Notes under the pieces: generated by a model | The model's input: the letters and a program-made list of their open reading frames with translations, nothing else | What the model was told of the DNA's origin: nothing | Database searches by the model: none | Translations under genes and position numbers: made by a program | Shown here: piece after piece, positions 8,401-20,400 of the stretch | Layout of the letters: the number at the start of each line of letters is the position of its first letter | How positions within the stretch are numbered: the first letter of the stretch is position 1 | Source: JBGTNQ01 sp964646785 | Lineage (GTDB): Bacteria > Patescibacteriota > Minisyncoccia > Phycocordibacterales > Zambryskibacteraceae | NCBI GenBank assembly: GCA_964646785.1 | Contig: CAZYGU010000002.1 | Span: 1-58,770, forward strand | Direction of reading: 5' to 3' | Length of the DNA: 58,770 bases

Positions 8401-11400
8401 ACTGGAGTTGTAACAGTTGTTGGTGGTGACGGTGGCATTGGTGGCACTGGAGGATCGGGTGGGGCTAAAGGATCAGCGGGAACATCTGGAGCTGGAGGAG
8501 CGAGTGGTGCTGGAGGTTCTGCTGCAATTTCTTCTACGTATGCTGGAGGACTTGTTGGTAGTAATACAGGTACAATTCGTTTTGCATATTCTACAAACGC
8601 AGTAAATGGTCAAGCTGGTGCTGGAGGTGCTGGAGGAACTGGTGTTGCTGCTCAGACTGGTCTTGCGGGTCTTGCAGGTGGAACTGGTGGTGCTGCTGGA
8701 GTTTTATATATTGGAGGTGTTGTGGGTAACAATACACTTGCCATTGTAGATAGTTATCATACAACCGGAAATATAAATGGTACCGCTGGAGCTGGTGGTG
8801 CAGCTGGGGCGGGTGGTGCTGGAGGCACGTGGTCTGGAGGAACTCAAGGGGCTGCAGGAACGGCGATTATTGGAGGAATTGTATATGCCGGTGGTGTGGT
8901 TGGAAATAATACAGGTACTTCACTTCTTAATGTGTACTCAACAGTAGATGTTACAGGAACTTCAGGTGCGGGAGGTGCTGGCGCAAACGGAGGTGCTGGC
9001 TACACATTTACAACTGGAGTTGCGGGTGTTGCCGGAAGCGTTGGACTCACCGGAGGTATTGCATATGTTGGTGGAGTTGTCGGATTTTTAAATAATGGAG
9101 AAATTCAAAATTCATATTCAACAGGCACGATCACAGCTCAAGGTGGAAACGGCGGAAATGGAGGTAACGGAGGAAATGGTGGTGCGGGAACAGCGGGTAC
9201 AGGAGGTGTCGGTGGTGCTGGAGCTGCAGGTGGAACTGGTGGTGCAGCATTTGCAGGTGGTGTTGCAGGAAACATTGTTTTGGGAACTGTTTCTGGAAGT
9301 TACAACACAGGAAATATTATTGTGAACGGAGGAAACGGGGGGACTGCAGGTAACGGAGGTAGCGGAGGAATTGGTGGAACAAGCTTTGCTGGAGGTACTG
9401 GTACTGTTGCAGGTGCTGGTGGAGCCGGAGCTGCCGCTGCGGGAGGCGGAGTTGCAGGACAGAGCGCTGGTGTAATTCAAGCTTCTTCATACTCAACTGG
9501 AAATGTAACCTCAACTGGAGGAACTGCACAGGTTGGAGGAATTGGAGGAAACGGAGGAGCGTCTACTGGAACATTTGTTGGAGCTGGAGCGGTTGGAGGT
9601 GCTGGAGGCGCTGGAGGTGCCGGAGCAATTGCTTATGCTGCGGGTATTTCTGGTAACAACACAAACACAATTCAAAATTCTTATGCGAGTGGGATTATGT
9701 CTGCGGTTGCCTCTGCGGGCGCAAACGGAGGTGCGGCAGGTCTTGGAGGAAGTAACGCTTCTGGAGGTTCTTCAAGTACCGGTGCTGCTGGTGCAAACGG
9801 AGGCGCTGGAGGTGCGAGTGCTGTTGCGTATGCAGGAGGTATTGCAGGTTTGAACACAGCAATTATTACTAATACATATATTGAATCAGGATCAGCGAGC
9901 TCACTTGGAAGTGCTGGAGGTGCTGGAATAGTTGGAGGTGTTGGAGGAACTGCTGGAACTGGAGCTTTGGGTGCCATTGGTGGAACCGGAGGTGCCGGTG
10001 CTGGTGGTGGAATTGGATATGCTGGTGGGCTTGTTGCGTTTAACTCTGCAGGAACAATAAATAATTCTCACTCATTTATTACTGCAAGTTCAACAGGCGG
10101 TACTTCTGGTATTGGTGGAAACGGAGGCGGAGGTGGTTATGGAAGCACCGGTGGAACTGGTGGTATTGGTGTTGTTGGTGCTGCGGGCTATGCCGGAGGT
10201 GCGGTTGGAATGAACACTGGGGTAATCAACAATTCTTATGCAACAGGAAATGCAATTGCAACTGGAGGTGCCGGTAGCTCAAACGGTGCTGGTGGAAACG
10301 GTGGATCAAGCAGCACTTCTGCAGGCGGTGCTGGTGGAGCTGCGGGTGCCGCAACAACTAACCTTGGTGGTGTTGGATATGCTGGTGGGCTTGTTGGATT
10401 CAATTCAACAAACGGAAGCATTCAAGGTGCATCACATGCAAGTGGTAATGCTACTTCAACTGGAGGTACAGGAGCGAGCGGACTCACCGGTGGTTCAGGT
10501 GCTTCATCTACTGGGGCATTCACGGGAGGTACTGGTGTAGCTGGAGGTGCCGGACTTGCAGGAGGTGTTGCTGCTGCCGGAGGACTTATTGGATTTAATT
10601 CTGGATCAGTTGCTTCTGATTCATACGCAGGTGGAAATGCTTATGCAAACGGAGGAAATGGAGGCAACGGAGGAAATGGAGGAAATGGAGGAGCGAGTGG
10701 TGCTGGTGTTGTTGGAGTTGCAGGTGTTGGAGGTGGAGCGGGACTCACTGGTGGTGCTGCATATGCTGGAGGTGTGATTGGTAACGACAGCGTACTTGGT
10801 ACAACAATTTCAATTCCAAACACAACAGGGACAGTTGCTTCTCTTGGTGGTACTGGTGGAACTGGTGGAAGTGGTGGTAACGGTGGAAATGGTGGGAGCA
10901 CAGCGGGAGCAATTGGTGGAGCTGGAGGTACGGCTGGTGCTGGAGGAAACGGTGGACTTGCTGCGAGCGGTGGAGTGCTCGGTTTTAATGCTGGGGTAAT
11001 TCATGATGTGACTTATACAATCACATCAATTACTGCGCTCGGTGGAGTTGCTGGAACTGGAGGCACAGGAGGAAATGCTGGAGCGTCAGGAAACGTTGCT
11101 GCAAGTGCCGGTGCAACTGCAGGTAACGGAGGTGCTGGTGGTATTGGCGGAGCTACATATATAGGTGGACTTGTTGGCGACAACTCGGGAGTGATTGTTG
11201 ATTCAATTGTTACAGGAAGTCTCACTGCAGTTGGAAGAAATGGAGGTAACGGTGGAAATGGTGGTGTTGGTGGAAGTGGATCTCTTGGAACTGGAGGTCA
11301 TGCTGGAGGTATTGGTGGAGCTGGAGGAAACGGATCTTCTGGAGGTGCTGTATATATTGGAGGACTTGCTGGTCAAGGAAACGGAAATATTCAAAAATCT

Positions 11401-14400
11401 AGAGCAATTGGAGGTACGATTACAGTTACTGTTGGTGGAAATGGAGGAACTGCTGGAGCTGGAGCTGCGGGCGGTGCTGGAGGATCAGGTAGTGGAAAAA
11501 ATGGAGTTGGAGGCGCGGGTGGAACTGGTGGTGTGATTGGTGCCGTGTATGCGGGAGGAGCAATCGGTTTTAACTCACTTGTATCAGTACTCATTGATAC
11601 AGTGTATTCAACAAACAATGTAGTTGTGACAGCAGGAAACGGAGGAGATGGAGGTGCTGGAGTAGCGGGTGTGAATGGTGCGGCAGGAAGTGCTGGAGGA
11701 GGAGGAGGTGGTGGGGGCGCAGTTGGTGTCGCTGTTTACGGTGGTGGGCTCGAAGGATACAACTCTGGTGCTGCACAAAATATTTTTAATTCTTATGCAA
11801 CAGGTAACGTTACTGTCACTGGAGGCAATGGTGGAACGGGTCAAGTTGGAGGTGCGGGTGCAGCTGCAATAAGTGCAGTTGTTGGAGGTGCTGGTGCCAA
11901 CGGTGGAATTGGAGGTGCCGGTGGATTCGCATATGGTGGAGGTCTTGTTGGTTTTACAAACACACTTGTTGCAATCGCATCAACAACAGCTTCAGGAAAT
12001 ATTACGGTTCTTGCTGGTAATGGTGGTAATGCAGGGAACGGTGGAGCAGGTAGCACGGGGGGTGCAGGTCAGGTTGGAGGTACTGGTGGAACCGGTGGAG
12101 CTGCGGGACTTGGAGGTGCATCTTATGCTGGGGGTTTAATTGGTCTTGTGACTTCAGGAGATATTTCAAATTCATATTCAACTGGATTTGTCCAAGGTAC
12201 TTCTGGTAATGGAGGAAACTCAGGAGCAGGTGGAGCAGGTGGAGCTGGTGGTTCATCGGTGGCTGGTACTGCTGGTACGGCTGGTACAGTTGGTGCAAAC
12301 GGTGGTGTGAACTATACCGGAGGATTGGTTGGCGATAACACGTCTTCGATTTTGAATTCATACCACATAGGTGGAGCAGTAACAGCTACAAGTGGAAATG
12401 GAGGAAATGGTGGAGCGGGAGGAAATGGAGGTGCATCAGGAAGTATTACAAACGGTACTGCGGTTGCTGGAGGTGCGGGAGGTAACGGAGGTGTTGGTGG
12501 AGCAGTTTCTGTTGGAGGTTTGGTTGGTCGAAATGGTGTTACTGCAGTTTCGGCAACAATTACAAATTCATATGCAACAACAAGTGTCACTGTGCTTGGT
12601 GGAAACGGAGGTAACGGAGGTGTTGGTGGAAATGGAGGAAATGGTTCAGCAGGCACAAATCACATTGGAGGCGTTGGCGGAGCTGGCGGAGCTGGAGGTG
12701 CTGCTGCTACTGGTCTTGCGACTTCTGTACAAGCAGGAGGTTTAGTTGGTCAAAATGTATTGGGAACTATTACTTCAAGCTATGCGCAAACTGGAACAGT
12801 AACTGCAACCGGTGGAAACGGAGGTACTCCTGCTCTTGGGGGAACAGGCGGAATTGGTACTGGTACTGCTGTATACGGTGCTGGTGGAGCAGGAGCAAAC
12901 GGAGGCGCAGGAGGAGCAGTTTATTCTGGAGGACTTGTTGGATACACAACTGGTGTTGTTGAAGCTGGGTCATATTCAATAACATCACTTGTTCTTACTG
13001 GTGGATCTGGTGCAAACGGAACTGCTGGTATTTCAGCTTCAAATAATACTGGTGCAGCAGGAAGTGTTCCTGGTGCAGGAGGTGCTTCTGGAGTTGTGTA
13101 TGCTGGAGGTCTTGCGGGATACTCAACTTCTGATGTGATTTCTTCTTATGCAAGTTATGATTCTGTTTCAGGAAAAGGTAACATCACAATAACAGGAGGA
13201 ACTCCAGGTAATGGTGGTAATGCAGGAAATGGAGGTTCAGGACTTGCGGCAGGAGGTGCGGGTGGGGCGGGAGGTCTTGGTACTGCCGGTATAGGAGGTG
13301 CAGCTTCTGGAGCTTTTGCTGGTGGACTTATCGGATTTAGTTCAGGAATCATAACTTCTTCATATGCAACTAATTTAACTATCTCAGGAACTGAGCAAAA
13401 TGGTGGACAAGGAGGAACTGGAGGTAACGGTGGAACTGGAGTCGGTGCATTTAATGGTGGTGTTGGTACGATTGGAGGAAACGGAGGAGCTGGGGGGGTT
13501 CGTGCTTTCGGAGGACTTGTAGGAGATTTCATATCAACAATTGGTACTATTCAAGGATTTTCATATTCGACAGTTAATATTTCTGTTACGAGTGGAAACG
13601 GGGGGCAAGGTGGAACAGGAGGAAATGGAGGTACATCTGGTGCGAGTCAATCAAGTGGAACCGCAGCAGTTGCAGGAGTTGGAGGTAATGGTGGAGCGGG
13701 TGCCGCTGCTTATGGTGGTGGATTAGTTGGACGTATTACTGGTACAACTCAAATAATGCGTATTTCAAATTCCAATGCCACTGGAAATGTTAGTGTTGTT
13801 GGTGGTAATGGAGGTAACGGAGGACAAGGAGGAAACGGAGGAAATGGTTCTACTGGAAGTGCTACCCATGCAGGTGCAACAGGAGGTTTGGGTGGTGTTT
13901 CTGGAGTTGGTGGTGAAGCAGATGCGGGAGGACTTGTTGGAGTCAGTAACCTTACATCAGGTTCAATTGATTTTCTTACACTAAATGCCACTGGTAACGT
14001 AAGTGCAACAGGTGGAAATGGCGGAACTCAAGGAACAGGAGGAAATGGAGGTGCGTCTGCATCTGGTGCCGCTGGAGGTGCAGGTGGTGGATCTGTATTA
14101 ACTCCGCCTGCGGGAGGTGCTGCGTATGCAGGTGGGCTTATTGGTATTCATAGGGTTACCATCACGCCAGCAGGAAGTGGGGTAATTAATTCATATGCGA
14201 CCGGAGTAGTGACTGCTCAAGGTGGAGTAGGTGCTGCTGGAAATACAGGTGGTAATGGTGGAACAGGTGGAACAATTGGTGGAGCAGGTGGCGCTGGTGG
14301 GGCATCAGGTATTGGCGGTGAAGCAGATGCAGGAGGACTTGTTGGACTTACAAGTGTCACAACTGGTTTCATTCACTACTTAGATAACCGTTCTGCAACT

Positions 14401-17400
14401 GGGACAGTAACTGCAACCGGAGGACAATCTGGTATTGGTGGGAATGCTGGTAGTTCAACTGTTGGCGGAAGTGGCGCTGGAGGTTCAACTGGTGCATCAG
14501 GTGCTAGTGCCGCTGGAGGTGCTGCATATGCAGGAGGACTTGTCGGACAAATAAACGCATCAGCAAGTAATAACTTACAGATTACAACAAATTATTCTAC
14601 TCGTAATGTGAGTGCAACCGGAGGAGCGAGTGGTAATGGAGGAGTTGGTATAATTGGAGGAAATGGTGGAACTGCTTCGATTGGAGGAGTCGGCGGAGCC
14701 GGAGGTGCTTCAGGTGCTGGTGGTGCAAGTTATGCTGGTGGACTTGTTGGAACAAATGGAACAGCTGCTCTTGCTGGTGGGGGAATTATCGAGGATGTTT
14801 CTTATGCGACTGGAAACGTTACTTCAACGAGCGGTAATGTTGGTGTGGCAGGAAATGGTGGGGATGGAGGCCAAAGTAATAGCGGAACAGCTACAACAGC
14901 TGCAGCTGGTGGTGCAGTAGGAACAACTGGAGCAGGAGGTGCTGCATATGCAGGAGGACTTGTTGGAATCAATGCAGCAACTGGAGTTATTTTAAATTCT
15001 TACGCTGCTGGATTAGTAACTTCACTTGCGAGAAATGGTGGACAAGGTGGAACAGGGGGAAATGGTGGAAGTGCATCATTAAGTACAGGTACAGGTGGGC
15101 CGGGAACTATTGGTGGCGCAGGTGGTGCTGGAGGTGATAGTTACGCTGGAGGACTTATTGGATACAACGTAAATGCACTCAACACCGTTACAACAAGTTC
15201 TGCAATTGGAGCAACTGTAAGTGGTACAAGCGGAAATGGTGGACAAGGTGGAACAGGGGGAAATGGTGGTGCTGCCGGTATTGCTGCTGCGGGAGGTGCA
15301 GCTGGTGCAGGTGCTGCAGCAGGAAATGCTGGAACTTTATATATCGGTGGGCTCATTGGAAGAAATGATGGAACTGTTCAAACATATTCATATTCAACTT
15401 CAAATGTAGTTGGAGTTGCTGGTACTGGTGGTACTGGTGGTACTGGAGGAAACGGTGCCGATGGTTCAGTAGGTACATCTGGTAATGGTGGAAACGGCGG
15501 AGTAGGTGGAGCTGCAGCAGCAGGAGGTGCTGGGGGTATAGCATACGCAGGCGGATTTGTTGGTAGAAACGAAACAACGAGAGTAATAAAGGATTCATAC
15601 TCACTTGGATCTTTGACTGTTAGTGGTGGAGCAGGAGGGGTTGGAGGATTAGGAGGAAATGGTGGGGATGGTGGAGATGGTGCATCAGCTGGAACTGGTG
15701 GTACTGGAGGAAATGCAGGTGCAAGTGGAGCTGGAACTGGTGGTGGTGTTAAATATGGGGGTGGTTTTGCTGGTTACAATCTTGGAAATATTCTAACTGT
15801 GTATTCATTAGGTTTGGTTTCTATAACAGGATCAGATGGTGGGGCTGGTGGTAATGGAGGGAATGCTGGTAATGGTGGAAACGGCGGTGCAACTGGAACT
15901 GGTGGAACTGGTGGTAACCAAGGTACCACTTCGAATGCTGGCAATGGTGGAGTACTTCATGCTGGTGGTTTAATCGGCTATAACTTTACTGCTGGGGTGG
16001 TTTCAAATTCATGGACAGCTGGAAGTGTGACAACATTTGGTGGTAATGGTGGAACAGCGGGAACGCGTGGTGCATCAGGAACTGGTGGAAATGGTGGGAC
16101 ATTGGCTGGTGGAAATGGTGGGACAAGTGTTGCAGGAAGTGCAGGTGGAGCGGGTGGAGCAAGCATTGCTGGAGGACTTGTTGGTTCAAATATTACAACA
16201 GGATCATTTACAAACAGTTATGCTTCAACAACTGTGACGATGACAGGAGGTAACGGGTCAATAGGTGGCACTGGAGGAAAGGGAGGAAATGGTGGAGTTG
16301 GTGGAATTGGTGGGTCTGGAAATGGTGGTACAGGACAAGCTGGATCAATTGGTGGAAATGGTGGTACAGGAGGTGCGGTAACAGGCGGAGGTTTGGTTGG
16401 TGATAATACGGGTGCAATTACGAATGCTTATGCCCAAGGAAATATAACTGCTTCTGCGGGGACTCCGGCAAATGGGGGTACTGGGGGCGCTGGAGGTAAT
16501 GGTGGTGCAGCTGGAGGAGGAAGTGTTGGTGTAAATGGAAGTGGGGCGAATGGAGGTCAGGGTGGAGCCGGAGCGAATGCATTGGTTGGAGGTTTACTTG
16601 GAAGTCAGGCCACTTCGCTTGCCTCAAGTACATATTCTTATGGTGTTCCAACTGCAACAAAATCTACTGGAGTTTCTGGAGGTGCTGGAGGCGCAGCCGG
16701 CACTGGCGGATCAGGTGGAAGCGCTGGTTCGACTGGTGCAACAGGAGCTTCTACAGCACTTCAATACGCAGGAGGAATTGTTGGAAACCCTGTGAGTGGT
16801 ACATGGGCATCAAGTTATTGGGACATTACTACATCAGGTAAAACTGATGGTGCTGGTAATGCGACAACCCCAACAAATACATTAGGAAAAACAACGACTC
16901 AAATGAAACAACAGGCAACATTTGTTGGCTGGGATTTCACTATTTTCCCTGTATGGGACATAGTGCAAACAACAACATATCCATACTTTAATTACCAGAC
17001 TACACCAGATGCTCCGACAAATGTCACCGCTGTTGCTGGTAATGGACAAGCAACAATTACATTTACTCCACCAGCAAATATGGGTGGCGGACAGATACTG
17101 TCATATACAGTGACATCATCACCTGGCGGATTTACTGCAACCGCAGGAGCTTCACCAATTGTTGTTACAGGTTTAACAAATGGTGTTGCATATACATTTA
17201 CTGTAACAGCAACAAATGCAAATGGAACCAGTGTTTCTTCAGCAACAAGTAATGCTGTTACACCGGCAACAGTTCCTGATGCACCTACAATTGGTACAGC
17301 TACTCGTGGTAATGGTCAGGCGACAATTACATTTACACCACCAGTATCAAATGGCGGATCAACGATTCTGTATTACACAGTCTCGTCTAACATTGGAGGA

Positions 17401-20400
17401 TTTACTGCCTATGGGGGAAGTTCACCGATTACAATTACAGGCCTTTCAAATGGTGTTTCATATACATTTACTGTAACAGCAACAAACGCAGTGGGAACAA
17501 GTACTGCTTCTGCAACTACAAATTCTGTAACACCAGCAACTGTTCCTGATGCACCAACAATTGGTACAGCAACAGCAGGAAATGGACAAGCAACAATTAC
17601 ATTTACACCACCAGTATCAAATGGTGGAGATTCAATTACATATTACACAGTAACATCAAATACTGGTGGGTTTGTTGCATACGGTGGCTCATCTCCGATT
17701 GTTATTACAGGCCTTTCAAATGGTGTTTCATATACATTTACTGTAACAGCAACAAACGCAGTGGGAACAAGTACTGCTTCTGCAACTACAAATTCTGTAA
17801 CACCAGCAACTGTTCCTGATGCACCAACAATTGGTACAGCAACAGCAGGAAATGGACAAGCAACAATTACATTTACACCACCAGTATCAAATGGTGGATC
17901 AGTAATAACTTCGTACACTGTGTATTCAAGCACAGGGGGATTCACTGCAACAGGAGGATCATCACCAATCACAATTACTGGACTCAGCAATGGAACGGCT
18001 TATACATTTACTGTAAAAGCTACAAATGCAATCGGAGATAGTGTTAGTTCATCTGCAACAAATTCTGTCACTCCAGCTACTGTTCCAGACGCACCAACAT
18101 CAGTAACTGCAGTTCGAGGAAATGGACAAGCAACAATTTCATTTAGTGCGCCGTTATCAGATGGTGGAAGTGCAATTACGTATTACACTGTGTATTCAAG
18201 TAGTGGAGGGTTGGTTGCATATGGTGCTAGTTCTCCAATTACAATTACAGGTCTTTCAAATGGTACATCATATGCATTCACAGTGACTGCGACAAACGCA
18301 GTTGGTACAAGTACTGTTTCATCAGCAAGTAATACTGTTTCTCCTGCTACTGTTCCCGATGCGCCGACAATTGGTACAGCAACAGTAGGAAATGGACAAG
18401 CAACAATTTCATTTACCCCACCGGTAAACGATGGATACTCATCTGTTTTGTATTACACCGTTACCTCAAATACTGGTGGCTTTACTGTGTACAGCGGCAC
18501 ATCACCAGTGGTTATTACTGGGCTTACGAATGGAACGACATATAACTTTACAGTGACTGCGACAAACGCAGTTGGTACAAGTTCACCATCAAGTGCTACA
18601 AATTCTGTTGTGCCTGTCACTGTGCCAAGTGCTCCTACTTCTGTAACAGCTACTGCTGGAAATGGACAAGCAACGATTTCATTTACTGCATCAGCATCTG
18701 ATGGCGGAAGTGCAATTACTACATATACAGTTTCATCAAACATCGGTGGATTTACAGCAACAGGAGGTTCATCTCCAATAACGATCACAGGACTTTCAAA
18801 TGGCACGACATATACATTCACGGTAACCGCAAGTAACGCATACGGAACAAGTACTCAATCAGCAACAAGTAATGCTGTAACACCGGCAACCGTTCCAGAT
18901 GCTCCAACTTCTGTAAGTGCAGTCATGGGTAATGGACAAGCAACAATTTCATTTAGCGCACCTTCATCAGATGGTGGAAGTGCTATAACGTATTACACCG
19001 TGTATTCAAACACTGGTGGATTTACAGCAACTGGCGGAAGTTCTCCAATTACAATCACTGGTTTAAATAATGGCACAACATATACATTCACAGTTAAGGC
19101 AACAAATGCAGTTGGGACAAGTACTGCATCAGGAACAAGTAATGCAGTTACACCAGCAACAGTTCCCGATGCGCCGACAATAGGAACCGCAACAGCAGGA
19201 AATGGTCAGGCAACAATTACGTTTACTCCTCCAGTAAATACAGGAGGTGCCTCAATTTCATACTATACAGTGACATCTAATGTGGGTGTATTCACAACAT
19301 ATAGCGCAAGTTCACCAGTTACTATTACTGGACTTTCAAATGGAACAACGTACACATTTACTGTCACGGCTACAAATTCAGTTGGAACAAGTACTGCATC
19401 AAGCCCAACAAATTCAGTCGTTCCAGCAACAGTTCCAGATGCACCGACTTCAGTTACTGCTGTTCGAGGTGACGGTCAGGCGACAATTACGTTTAGTGCA
19501 CCATCATCAGACGGCGGTAGTCCAATTACGATATATACTGTTGCTTCAAATATTGGGGGATTTGTTGCTACAGGTGGAAGTTCACCAATCATAATTACAG
19601 GTCTTAATAATGGAACCGCGTACACATTTACTGTGACTGCAAGAAACAGTGTAGGCACAAGTGCAAGTTCTACTGCATCAAATTCTATAACACCAGCATC
19701 TGCACCAGGCGCACCAACTTCCGTCACTGCTGTGCGTGGAAATGGAGAAGCAACTATCTCATTTAGTACGCCTTCATCAAATGGTGGAAGTGCTATTACG
19801 TATTACACAGTCTCATCAAATATTGGCGGGTTCACTGCTTACGGTGGTTCTTCTCCAATAACTATTACGGGTCTTTCTAACGGAACAGCATACACATTTA
19901 CCGTAACTGCAACAAATGCAGTTGGCACAAGTACACAATCGGCGACAAGTAACTCTGTGACACCAGCTACTTTACCCGATGCACCTACAGGAGTAACAGC
20001 TGTACGTGGTGATGGAGAAGCCACGATCTCATTTAGCGCACCTTCATCAGATGGTGGAAGTGCTATAACGTATTACACCGTGTATTCAAACACTGGTGGA
20101 TTTACAGCAACTGGCGGAAGTTCTCCAATTACAATCACTGGTTTAAATAATGGCACAACATATACATTCACAGTTAAGGCAACAAATGCAGTTGGGACAA
20201 GTACTGCATCAGGGACAAGTAATGCTGTTACACCGGCAGGTGCACCAGGAGCGCCAACAGGAGTAACAGCTGTACGTGGTGATGGTCAAGCTACAATTAC
20301 ATTCACGCCACCAATATCAAATGGTGGAAGTGCAATTACTACATATACAGTTACATCAAACATCGGTGGATTTACAGCAACTGGCGGAAGTTCACCAATT

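Noticed and set aside
7158..16660. Many long antisense and alternate-frame ORFs across the Gly-rich array
   Set aside because: They arise because GGN codons and their complements rarely form stops. Their products are low-complexity Pro/Ala, Cys/Ser or Leu/Glu/Val strings with no start signals, and the main frame explains the region.
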